From positions 1 through 64,000 of the forward strand of contig CAYWYR010000018.1 in the NCBI GenBank assembly GCA_964462685.1: a stretch of DNA of 64,000 bases, given 5' to 3'. Both the position numbers and the translations under genes were made by a program. Every line of letters begins with the position of its first letter. Within the stretch, counting starts at the first letter, position 1. This DNA is from CAYWYR01 sp964462685. Its GTDB lineage: Bacteria > Bacteroidota > Ignavibacteria > Kapaibacteriales > UBA2268. This document shows, piece after piece, positions 45,060 through 53,292 of the stretch. The notes under the pieces are model-generated. The model was not told where the DNA came from, did no database searches, and was given only the letters and a program-made list of their open reading frames with translations.

Positions 45060-46535
45060 ATGTCAGATAATAAAACGCCGTTATCGCAAGAGCCCGGAGA
45101 GCTAAAGCCGAGATTAGGACTATTTACAGTATTGGCTATAGTTGTAGGGGCCGTCATTGGTTCTGGTATATTCAAAAAACCTGCTTCTATGGCGGAGACT
45201 CTGGGCAGCCCAGAGCTGATGATGGCCGTTTGGGCCATTGCAGGTATCGTTACCCTCTTCGGCGCTCTTACAAATGCAGAGGTTGCCGGCCTTATACCAA
45301 AGACTGGGGGCCAGTATAAGTTCTTCGAGAAAATGTACGGCCGCTTTATAGCCTTTATGTACGGCTGGGCTATCATCGCTGTAATACAGACCGGTTCGAT
45401 AGCATCGATTACTTACGTATTCGGGGAGTACTCTCAGTATTTTAATGCCTTCAGGCCTGACAGCCCCTTGGTATCTCAGGCAACGGCTGAGGCCTCCTCG
45501 GTGTACCTACCCTTTATAGGCACTATATATCCACTTCAAGACCTTTGGGTAAAGATCATAACTATAGCCACTGTCTGGTTTCTCACGATCGCCAACTATA
45601 TAGGTGTGGTATATGGGGGAGGGATATCCGCGTTCTTTACCACAATGAAAGTAACTGCTATACTTGTTCTCGTAGCTTTCGGATTTGCCTATGGTGGCGG
45701 TAGTATCGAGCATCTAACAATCGATTCTCCAGTACTTGCCCCCGTCGGCGGTGCTGCGGTTTTCTCAGCTGTGATACTTGCTATGTCAGGTGCGTTCTGG
45801 TCCTACGATGGATGGAATAATATAACCTATATAGCTGGTGAAGTTAAAGATGCTCAAAGGAACATACCACAGGCCTTGTTCTTTGGAACGATAATAATCA
45901 TAACGGTTTATCTTCTGATTAACGCCGCATTCCTATATGTGCTTCCGATATCTGAGATGGCGGGATCGAAATTAGTAGCGGCCGATGTAGCCGAAGTAGC
46001 ACTCGGCGCTGTAGGGGCCGCGTTCGTATCGGCATTAGTGATGCTATCCACATTCGGAACTGCCAACGGTACCATAATGGTATCGGCAAGGGTTTACTGG
46101 GCCATGTCTCGAGATAAACTGTTCCCGAGAAAAATAGGCAGAACACATAAGAAATTCCACACCCCGGCAAATGCCTTATTACTCCAAGCAGTCTGGACAT
46201 CAGTACTTATCATATCGGGTACATTCGATATACTCACCGATATGCTGATCTTTGTATCATGGATATTCTACGCAGCTGGGGCTGCCGGGGTTTTCGTACT
46301 CCGCAAGAAAATGCCGGACGCACACCGCCCCTATAAAGTATGGGGCTACCCTTTCGTACCTGCCATATTCGTACTCTTCGCAGCCATATATGTTATCTTC
46401 ACACTCGTGGCGGATATCCAGGCCTACGCCGCCGGAGAGAGCGAGATAATCAAGTCCGTATTCGGACTGGCTCTGCTATTGCCAGGCGTACCTCTTTATT
46501 TCATCTTTAAGAAGAGATATGGTGGGCAGGAGTGA
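45060..46535 (+). CDS. Amino acid permease (APC superfamily)
   Basis: 491 residues from ATG 45060, chosen because GGAG lies 4 nt upstream and the family begins shortly before helix 1; the frame is open 57 nt further to a TTG. Twelve transmembrane helices. Helix 1 has VVGAVIGSGIFKKPASMAE, the unwound G-x-G substrate site of APC carriers. ALTNAEVAGLIPKTGGQYKFFEKMYG and FWSYDGWNNITYIAGEVKDAQRNIP are characteristic of the LAT/SteT-like group, which often exchange neutral amino acids. Alone on its transcript. Confidence 0.9.
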   Translation: MSDNKTPLSQEPGELKPRLGLFTVLAIVVGAVIGSGIFKKPASMAETLGSPELMMAVWAIAGIVTLFGALTNAEVAGLIPKTGGQYKFFEKMYGRFIAFMYGWAIIAVIQTGSIASITYVFGEYSQYFNAFRPDSPLVSQATAEASSVYLPFIGTIYPLQDLWVKIITIATVWFLTIANYIGVVYGGGISAFFTTMKVTAILVLVAFGFAYGGGSIEHLTIDSPVLAPVGGAAVFSAVILAMSGAFWSYDGWNNITYIAGEVKDAQRNIPQALFFGTIIIITVYLLINAAFLYVLPISEMAGSKLVAADVAEVALGAVGAAFVSALVMLSTFGTANGTIMVSARVYWAMSRDKLFPRKIGRTHKKFHTPANALLLQAVWTSVLIISGTFDILTDMLIFVSWIFYAAGAAGVFVLRKKMPDAHRPYKVWGYPFVPAIFVLFAAIYVIFTLVADIQAYAAGESEIIKSVFGLALLLPGVPLYFIFKKRYGGQE

Positions 46536-46542
46536 GTGAGTG

Positions 46543-47517
46543 TTATTTTTGTGTTAAAACCGCTATAAGTTCTTGTTTTGTAAGGGTTTTATTATAAGAT
46601 ACTAGTTGATCTGCCCACTCATTGACTCTAATACCCAATAATTGGATAATATGTCTCCTTTTTACATAAAGCTTGTTATAAATTTGTGGTAGTACTTTTT
46701 TATTGCCTCTAATAATAAATTCTTTTTTGCCGCCAGCAGTATAAACATCTCGAATATTTGGACAGATAATTTCTTTTTCTTCTAACAACCACTTAGTTAT
46801 CCTTGCAAACTTTGATTGGGCTTTTGAAAAAAGTTCAGGAAATAATACAAGAGATTCAGTTACAATAATTTCTTTTTTCTCTTTATCAAGATTATTCCAA
46901 TATCTGATAACTGGAGAACTTTCTGTTTTTTCTAACCACCAAACATCTCCTTCTTTTATTCTGTACAATTCTCTAACATAATCGATAGGATTCTCTGAAT
47001 TCCTAAAAGTATCATAATCTACGTTCATTTTATCAAAAATCGAATAGTCAAAATCACCCATATCAACTAAATAACGCGGGGAATGGGTGACAGCTATATC
47101 TACCAGACAGTCAGAGTAGTTTTTATATCGTATATCAACTTTAGAATTATTGATTTGTGCACAATACATATATATCTTTTCGATACCAGTCAAACGTGTT
47201 GTTTCAAATATACTGTTACCTAATGTTGTCCATTTATTACCTGTAATGGTTTTTACTTCAATCCCAAAATATCCACAGGCTATAATATCGGGGAAATACT
47301 TCCCAGATACTAGTTCATATTTTCCTTCAAATTGGGAATTTGCACTAGACTCTTCTAATCGGTCTAACAGGTATGGTTCAAAATCTTTACCTTTTATTAA
47401 TATAGGATTAAGATTATCATCATTCAGAATACTATCTTTAGATTTTTTTAAAATTTCCTCAAAAGTATTCTCATCTTTCTGATTACAAATGGAGTTTATT
47501 GTAGTATTAACAATCAT
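46543..47517 (-). CDS. Putative type II restriction endonuclease (PD-(D/E)XK)
   Basis: 324 residues with no close named family. A nuclease core is visible: Pro76-Asp77, nine residues, then Glu87-Val88-Lys89 (FPDIIACGYFGIEVKT), preceded by a conserved Glu region (DFEPYLLDRLEES). It overlaps the methyltransferase gene by 11 nt, the layout of a type II R-M pair with the modification gene first. Strongly AT-rich and codon use unlike the permease and infC on either side, indicating acquisition. The recognition sequence cannot be read from the protein. Confidence 0.75.
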   Translation of the reverse strand: MIVNTTINSICNQKDENTFEEILKKSKDSILNDDNLNPILIKGKDFEPYLLDRLEESSANSQFEGKYELVSGKYFPDIIACGYFGIEVKTITGNKWTTLGNSIFETTRLTGIEKIYMYCAQINNSKVDIRYKNYSDCLVDIAVTHSPRYLVDMGDFDYSIFDKMNVDYDTFRNSENPIDYVRELYRIKEGDVWWLEKTESSPVIRYWNNLDKEKKEIIVTESLVLFPELFSKAQSKFARITKWLLEEKEIICPNIRDVYTAGGKKEFIIRGNKKVLPQIYNKLYVKRRHIIQLLGIRVNEWADQLVSYNKTLTKQELIAVLTQK

Positions 47518-48811
47518 AAAAATATTTACTCCAATTGTCTTGTATTTGTCTGGCTAAATTATAAGCCAACAATGGTGGTACAGCATTACCTATAGCTTTA
47601 TAGGCCTGTGAAGCACTTACGTGAAATCTATTCTGCTTATTAGGTAGTGGGATAACAAATTCCCAATTAGGCGGAAAAGACTGAAGAAGAGCACATTCTC
47701 TTACTGATAATCTACGCTGTAGCAATCCATTATCTAACTCCTCGATAAATTTACCACCATTTTTTTTTGATAGTCTTCGGAATTCAATATTACCATGATG
47801 CTCGGCTCTTACAGTAGTAGCTGGTCGATCTCTTGGAATTTCTGATTGACCCTGGCTACCATTACTAAGGTATTTCGCTTTTGAATAATATTGCTGAGAT
47901 ATATCTGAGCTAATTTCAGGTTCAACAAGAATATCAAATACTTCCTCTGGTAAGACTAATTTGTTAATACCATTTTTACTAAAGGTATCCTTAGGATACG
48001 GAGATAATGGACTTTCTTTACTCAGTAGGGATTCATAAGCATCAAAACGTAATGCATCTTTTCTAAATCCGATAAAAAAAACTCGTTCTCTATTTTGTGG
48101 CACTCCAAAATGAGATGCATTTAGTACTTTTGGCTCTAAAACTAAGTAGCCATCTCCTATTTTAGAAAAGTCATCTTGGATTATTTGTTTTACGTCACTA
48201 AGATTAACAAGTCCTTTGACATTCTCAGCTACGAACATCTTTGGTTTGGTCAATTCTACAATATCTTTCATCCATATATAAAGCTTACCACGAGATTCTA
48301 TTGAAGGTCTTTTATAATCTATTTTACCATTATGAGAATAATGTGAATTGAAACCTTTCCTTTTACCTGCTACACTAAAATCTTGGCATGGAAAACCACC
48401 AGTTACAATATCAATGTTTGTAGGAAGTATATTATGTCCAGATTTTGCATTTTTTACTATATCCACTATACTTTCGGTATGGTAGATGTATTCCGAAACT
48501 TCTTTATGATCCTTAAAATTCTGTTGCCATATTTTTTTTGCGTCTTTGAATATATCATTTGCAAAAACAGTCTTAAATCTATTCTTTTTAGTTTGGATCC
48601 AAAAATCATCTATTACTTTTTCAATATGGTTATCAGAAACACTCCCTTTATATGCAATAAAACCACCTTCAAAGCCTAAGTCCATACCACCAAGGCCAGA
48701 GAATAGAGAAAGCATTCTTAACTCGTTAGTTTGGGTTGCTAACTTATTACTATAAAGAAAGGCTAGCTGAGCTTCTTTAATTTTATTATGTTCGTTTATA
48801 GTGACAGTCAT
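47507..48811 (-). CDS. DNA (cytosine-5) methyltransferase
   Basis: 434 residues with all principal C5-methylase motifs in order. Motif I (AdoMet) is MLSLFSGLGGMDLGF. Motif IV is IVTGGFPCQDFSVAGKRKG with catalytic Cys142. Motif VI is FVAENVKGL, VIII is QNRERVFFIGFRK, and X is AIGNAVPPLLAYNLA. The target-recognition region lies between VIII and IX and is of ordinary length. It protects the host DNA from the nuclease encoded immediately downstream. AT-rich, inserted between the permease and infC. Confidence 0.95.
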   Translation of the reverse strand: MTVTINEHNKIKEAQLAFLYSNKLATQTNELRMLSLFSGLGGMDLGFEGGFIAYKGSVSDNHIEKVIDDFWIQTKKNRFKTVFANDIFKDAKKIWQQNFKDHKEVSEYIYHTESIVDIVKNAKSGHNILPTNIDIVTGGFPCQDFSVAGKRKGFNSHYSHNGKIDYKRPSIESRGKLYIWMKDIVELTKPKMFVAENVKGLVNLSDVKQIIQDDFSKIGDGYLVLEPKVLNASHFGVPQNRERVFFIGFRKDALRFDAYESLLSKESPLSPYPKDTFSKNGINKLVLPEEVFDILVEPEISSDISQQYYSKAKYLSNGSQGQSEIPRDRPATTVRAEHHGNIEFRRLSKKNGGKFIEELDNGLLQRRLSVRECALLQSFPPNWEFVIPLPNKQNRFHVSASQAYKAIGNAVPPLLAYNLARQIQDNWSKYFYDC

Positions 48812-48862
48812 ATCTCTAACAAAATTACAAAGATAAGATTAAATCATAATTCTTACATTACC

Positions 48863-48900
48863 AAAAAAAAGGAAGCATCTATACAGACACTTCCTTAAAA
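48863..48900 (-). terminator. Intrinsic terminator of infC
   Basis: On the minus strand AAGGAAG and CTTCCTT pair around a 14-nt loop, followed by TTTTTTTT. It lies about 35 nt after the infC stop, separating infC from the R-M genes. Confidence 0.85.
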
Positions 48901-48934
48901 ATCTTTGACCAGTAAAAACAGTAGAAAGTTTAGA

Positions 48935-49525
48935 TTACTCGCCCTCGTCCTCAGCTTTCTTGGTCTTGTCAGGTGATAATATAACATTCATATTACGGCC
49001 TTCTTGGCGGATAGGGGAGTCGATCTTGGATATATCTTTAAGCTCTTCGATAAACTTCTCAAGCATATCTCGGCCAAATTCCTTGTGCGTGATCTCTCGC
49101 CCACGGAACATAACGTTAGCTTTTACCTTGTTACCGTCCTCCAGAAACTCACGGGCGTGCTTAACCTTAAAGTTAAAGTCGTGTGTATCAGTTCTCGGCT
49201 TGAACCGTAGCTCTTTCATTTCCTGTTGCTTCTGGTTCTTTCGTTGCATTTTCTCGCGCTTCTGCTGCTCGTATGCATACTTACCGTAATCTATAATCTT
49301 GCATACTGGCGGTTTCGCGTTTGGCGATATTTCCACCAGATCCATCTCGTACTGTTCTGCACGGCGTACAGCATCCTTCGAATCCATGATTCCGATCATA
49401 TCTCCGTCAGGATTTATTACCCTCACTTCTTTAGATCTTATCTCTCCGTTGATCCTGGTTTTCCTCTGTGGTTCTGGCTTTACGAACCTGCCCCTTATCG
49501 GGCCCGTTTTTTTGAAATGCAACAA
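48935..49525 (-). CDS. infC: Translation initiation factor IF-3
   Basis: About 196 residues from a TTG at 49525 with AAAGGAAA upstream (a second TTG precedes it). No ATG fits, and IF-3 genes typically use rare starts because IF-3 represses its own initiation at non-AUG codons. Motifs: TRINGEIRSKEVRVINPDGDMIGIM, AEQYEMDLVEISPNAKPPVCKIIDYGKYAYEQQKREK, then MKELRFKPRTDTHDFNFKVKHAREFLEDGNKVKANVMFRGREI. A terminator follows directly. The usual downstream partners rpmI and rplT are not here, and thrS is not upstream. Confidence 0.95.
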   Translation of the reverse strand: MLHFKKTGPIRGRFVKPEPQRKTRINGEIRSKEVRVINPDGDMIGIMDSKDAVRRAEQYEMDLVEISPNAKPPVCKIIDYGKYAYEQQKREKMQRKNQKQQEMKELRFKPRTDTHDFNFKVKHAREFLEDGNKVKANVMFRGREITHKEFGRDMLEKFIEELKDISKIDSPIRQEGRNMNVILSPDKTKKAEDEGE

Positions 49526-49799
49526 CTTTCCTTTGGTTGGTTTTTAAATGCTTAACGTAGTTTCAGCTTAGCCTGTATATACTTCAACGTCAGTTTATAC
49601 ATACATGACATACAATATATATCAAAAATATGATATATTCTTCAACTTGCTAAATAAGCAAGAAGATAATACGTAATTTTGTATTAATAAACAGTACATC
49701 AGCACTATTACATTAACACAAGCAATATGCCTTTTGTTACTTAGGACTGATAGGTTTAGCTAATATTTTGCCAACCACCTACTAAAACTATCCAGCGCA

Positions 49800-51386
49800 A
49801 TGCCCAGAGAAGAAGAGCTGAACGACCAACAGAAAAGAAGACTTGAAGAACTTGACCTCCTTGAACAGGCAGGTGTAGAGCCATATCCCTATAATTTTGA
49901 TAAGACCCACGCATCCACTCAAATCCTTGATGGCTTCAGCCCAGAGACCGAAGAGGACTACAAGGAAGTATCGGTAGCCGGGCGTATAATGGCCATGCGA
50001 GTGATGGGGAAAGCCAGCTTCTTCCATATTCAGGACCAAGATGGACGGATTCAGATATATCTCCGCAAAAATGATCTGCCAGATTTCTACGATCACCTAA
50101 AGCTACTCGATATAGGCGACATCATAGGGGTCAAGGGTCATGTTTTCAGCACGCGCACAGGCGAGACAACCGTTTACGCAAAAGAAGTTCATCTACTGGC
50201 TAAGTGTGTGGATGTTATCCCGATACCCAAAGAAGAGACCAATGAAGAAGGCGAGACTATCGTTTACGATGCCTTCAAAAACAAAGAACAGCGATACCGC
50301 CAACGTTACCTCGATCTGATCGTGAACCATGATATACGCGATACATTCATCAAGCGTAGCAAGATAATCCGCACCATGCGCGAATATTTCGATTCCCGCG
50401 GGTGGATGGAAGTAGAAACACCAGTGCTTCAGCCGATTTATGGCGGTGCCGCGGCCCGTCCTTTCACCACACACCACAACGCGCTGGATGTTGAGCTTTA
50501 TATGCGAATAGCGTTAGAGCTTTACCTAAAAAAGCTAATCGTCGGCGGGTTCGAAGGAGTCTATGAGATATCAAAGAACTTCCGCAACGAAGGCATAGAC
50601 CGCACCCACAACCCAGAATTCACCATGATGGAGATCTACGTAGCCTATAAAGACTACAACTGGATGATGGATATGACCGAGGACCTTATCCGCACCATCT
50701 CAAAAGAAGTGAACGGCAAGCCGGTCATCTACAGGTACGATGCGGATACCCCAAGTGAGGGAGTGGAAGGCCATGGCGAAAAGCCTCTAACCGAGAAAAA
50801 GGCTGACAAGAAAACCGAGATAGATATATCGGGCCAGTTCGCCCGCATACCTATGAAAGACCTCTTCGAGAAGCACACAGGGCATTCAATAATCGACCTC
50901 AAAGGCGAAGAGCTACTAGCTAAAGCCCGCGAACTTGGAGTAGGAGTGGAGTCAAACGCATCGGACGTGAAGATTATGGACGAGATATTCGGCGAGCTGG
51001 TCGAACCGCATTTAATAGAACCAACCTTCGTTATCGACTATCCGCTGGCGATGTCCCCTCTAGCCAAAAAACACCGCACAAAAGAAGGTATAGTAGAAAG
51101 ATTCGAACTCTTTATGCTCGGCAAAGAGCTTGCCAACGCATTCACCGAGCTCAACGATCCCCGCGATCAGCGCGCCCGCCTTGAAGAACAGGCAAAACTA
51201 AAAGCCGGCGGCGACGAAGAAGCAATGATACTCGACGAAGACTTCCTAAACGCTATAGAAGTAGGTATGCCCCCGACTGCAGGCCTCGGCATCGGCATCG
51301 ACCGCCTCGTGATGTTCCTTACCGGCGAGACATCCATCCGCGACGTACTCTTCTTCCCGCAGATGCGCCCCGAAGCAAACCAGTAA
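49800..51386 (+). CDS. lysS: Lysyl-tRNA synthetase, class II
   Basis: 528 residues. Charges tRNA-Lys. The N-terminal OB-fold (VAGRIMAMRVMGKASFFHIQDQDGRIQIYLRK) precedes the class II core: motif 1 region YFDSRGWMEVETPVLQPIYGGAAARPF, motif 2 FRNEGIDRTHNPEFTMMEIY, motif 3 GLGIGIDRLVMFLTG. A charged insertion (EKPLTEKKADKKTEID) after motif 2 is seen in many Bacteroidota enzymes. Divergent from infC across 270 bp. Codons are clearly GC-richer than in the nearby R-M genes. Confidence 0.97.
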   Translation: MPREEELNDQQKRRLEELDLLEQAGVEPYPYNFDKTHASTQILDGFSPETEEDYKEVSVAGRIMAMRVMGKASFFHIQDQDGRIQIYLRKNDLPDFYDHLKLLDIGDIIGVKGHVFSTRTGETTVYAKEVHLLAKCVDVIPIPKEETNEEGETIVYDAFKNKEQRYRQRYLDLIVNHDIRDTFIKRSKIIRTMREYFDSRGWMEVETPVLQPIYGGAAARPFTTHHNALDVELYMRIALELYLKKLIVGGFEGVYEISKNFRNEGIDRTHNPEFTMMEIYVAYKDYNWMMDMTEDLIRTISKEVNGKPVIYRYDADTPSEGVEGHGEKPLTEKKADKKTEIDISGQFARIPMKDLFEKHTGHSIIDLKGEELLAKARELGVGVESNASDVKIMDEIFGELVEPHLIEPTFVIDYPLAMSPLAKKHRTKEGIVERFELFMLGKELANAFTELNDPRDQRARLEEQAKLKAGGDEEAMILDEDFLNAIEVGMPPTAGLGIGIDRLVMFLTGETSIRDVLFFPQMRPEANQ

Positions 51387-51412
51387 AAGCTACCAATAGA
51401 TCGTGACACCAC

Positions 51413-51442
51413 CCTTCCGAAGGTTTCAAACCCTTCGGAAGG
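51413..51442. repeat. Perfect 11-bp hairpin downstream of lysS
   Basis: CCTTCCGAAGG and CCTTCGGAAGG pair perfectly across TTTCAAAC. Each arm is itself nearly palindromic, a design common among dispersed Bacteroidota repeats. No T-run follows, so it is not a classical terminator. Confidence 0.7.
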
Positions 51443-51515
51443 TTAAATTGCCTCTAAGTACTTTCCCTTGGGTGAAAGATTTAGGATGGGGGTGTCGTCC
51501 AGCGACCAATAAATA

Positions 51516-51800
51516 ACGAAGGATCACTCGGTTGCTGAGCTTGTCGAAGCCACATCAATGCTTAGATTATCACTTCGAACATCGGGATTCCTCGGGCTTC
51601 GCCACCCGTAATGACGCGAGCTTGTCATCTCGAGCCTGTCGAAAGATCTCTTCACATTATCTATAACTTACAAGACAGTTAATTTGCCTAGATTCTTATG
51701 TCATTTATTATCAGTCGACAAGCTCAATATGACAAGACTTCTGAATGACGGGGGGAGAATATCACACGGTTGCTGAGCATGTAGAAGGCTCAGTGAAACT
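51516..51800. repeat. Cluster of degenerate TGTCGAA/GCTTGTCGA dispersed repeats
   Basis: Several partial copies in both orientations occur here: GTTGCTGAGCTTGTCGAAG, CATCTCGAGCCTGTCGAAAG, GTCGACAAGCTCAATATGAC and GTTGCTGAGCATGTAGAAGG. GAATGACGG modules lie between them. They match the elements at 9.77 kb and 55.4 kb. There is no gene in this 635-bp region before 52022. Confidence 0.65.
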
Positions 51801-51971
51801 CCTTGATATTGATGATGAATAATAATAATGGATAATTTCAGGAATACTAATGGCACTACTTTTGAGAATAATATCATGATATAATATATTTCAATACATA
51901 CACAATAATATTATTGCAAAAAAGTTACTTATGTAGATGGTTTAGTGATTGAATTTGTTTGCGAATATTAA

Positions 51972-51988
51972 ATGCCAATTATTGGCAT
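51972..51988. promoter_or_regulatory. 17-bp perfect palindrome upstream of the poly-C gene
   Basis: ATGCCAATTATTGGCAT is symmetric about its central T. It lies 34 nt before the start codon of the phase-variable gene and is followed by CTTATTTTTATC. It could be an operator site or a small hairpin in the 5' leader. Confidence 0.45.
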
Positions 51989-52021
51989 CTTATTTTTATC
52001 ATTAATCTAAGAGGTACTATA

Positions 52022-52775
52022 ATGTACAATTCTACCCCCCCCCCCTTCCCAGATTGGTAAAAATGGGCTTTATAGCCTGTTTGCCATAGGTAAACTAGTA
52101 GCTGTAATTGCTACAATATGCTTGATGATGTATTCATCAAGTTATGACGCCAAAGCACAAGGTATAGATGGATGCTATCCTGACTGCGAAAATGACTTGT
52201 GGTTGCCAGTTCCACCTGCTCCTGCTAGTGCAATAACTATTACCGTCTGCGGTGTTCCTTTGGAAGTTCGATACAGACAGAGAATAGCGTGCAATATTTG
52301 GTATGACATATATATAGAAGCTGTTGCTGATGACCCAAATACCACCGGAAATCAGTTAGCACAGGCTATGAACTGTTTTGGTGGAAATATGAAACAGTTG
52401 CTAGATGCAGTTACAGATCAAATACTTACTCTAAATCCTATGGGGTTCCCGCCTATAGGTCCTGGTGCGCAATGTGAGGATAATTGGAGAGTAATGAACG
52501 GTTCTTGTTGGATTATGGTTGATCAGACCAGCCATGTGCCCCCAGTCCCTTCTTCAGAAAATCCTGTAGTCGATCCAGCTGATTACAATTATAGTGACTG
52601 GCTACAACCATGTGAAAGTGTTAACTGCTGCCTTGAGGCTTATCGGGTATGTTACGACCCTAATACAAATACTAGAACTATAACTCCGGTAGGCAGCGCT
52701 ATAGTAACAGACCCTGACTGTGCCGATGACCCTACCGGTGAATGTGTACCCGTTTGCGGCGAAATAACAAGATAA
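52022..52775 (+). pseudogene. Cys-rich membrane-anchored or secreted protein, switched out of frame by an 11-C tract
   Basis: ATG 52022 has AAGAGG 7 nt upstream. Translation as given yields MYNSTPPPFPDW and stops at 52060, because the C tract at 52035-52045 has 11 residues. With 10 (or 13) C the frame would run to 52775. That gives YSLFAIGKLVAVIATICLMMYSSS as signal/anchor, then a domain with WLPVPPAPASAITITVCGVPLEVRYRQRIACNIWYDIYIEAV and about 15 cysteines. The out-of-frame remainder (52122-52775) is intact. This is the design of a phase-variable contingency gene. It heads an operon of T9SS-linked secreted proteins. Family unknown. Confidence 0.75.
52035..52045 (+). repeat. Poly-C tract (11 C) 10 nt after the start codon
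   Basis: Eleven consecutive C beginning in codon 5 of the gene starting at 52022. Such runs are prone to slipped-strand mispairing, and in this AT-leaning region it is conspicuous. Confidence 0.9.
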
Positions 52776-52787
52776 GGAGAAAAAACT

Positions 52788-53237
52788 ATGAAAATGTTAT
52801 TTATTTTGATTTCTGCTGTTATTATACATACGGGCAGTTGCTTTGCCACAGATGTAATTATACATAAAAATGATGGCAGCTATATAAAAACAACCGACGA
52901 CGGAAAGACTTGGACTAATCACAAAGCTCCATCTGTTAAATTTGTGTATGATTCATATTCAAAAATCAGCCACGATAGAGGTAAGACTTGGAAAATCATA
53001 CGAAATGACACAGATGAAAAGATTGCTTCATTAAAAGTAAAAGACAATTCAATACTTATTGAACAAACTAATGAGAGTAATTTTGGCACTTACGAGCTTT
53101 TTGACTTAAACGGAGTTTCTCGTGAATGTGGTAATATAGATGGCGGATTAATCAAATTTGATAAATCTCATAACGGTATCTACATTATTAAAATAAAACG
53201 AGACTACACAACTGAGCATATTAAACTATTATTTTAA
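52788..53237 (+). CDS. Small secreted protein with T9SS-like C-terminal domain
   Basis: 149 residues. Start ATG with AAGGAGAAAAA upstream. Signal peptide MLFILISAVIIHTGSCFA. Two BNR-like turns (TTDDGKTWTNH, SHDRGKTWKII) are followed by a C-terminal domain of about 70 residues (FGTYELFDLNGVSRECG ... NGIYIIKIKRDYTTEHIKLLF). The latter has the strand order of type A T9SS sorting domains, although the YPNP opener is missing. It follows the poly-C gene by 12 nt and probably shares its transcript. Function unknown. Confidence 0.7.
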   Translation: MKMLFILISAVIIHTGSCFATDVIIHKNDGSYIKTTDDGKTWTNHKAPSVKFVYDSYSKISHDRGKTWKIIRNDTDEKIASLKVKDNSILIEQTNESNFGTYELFDLNGVSRECGNIDGGLIKFDKSHNGIYIIKIKRDYTTEHIKLLF

Positions 53238-53244
53238 ACAAAAT

Positions 53245-53272
53245 GGGGCGGTGTTCAAATCCGCCCCTTATT
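53245..53272 (+). terminator. GC-rich hairpin between the two T9SS genes
   Basis: GGGGCGG and CCGCCCC pair perfectly around a 9-nt loop, followed by TTATTATAA. A weak T-run means partial termination before the next gene, whose ATG is only about 20 nt further on. Confidence 0.7.
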
Positions 53273-53292
53273 ATAAACAAAAGGGTATCACT

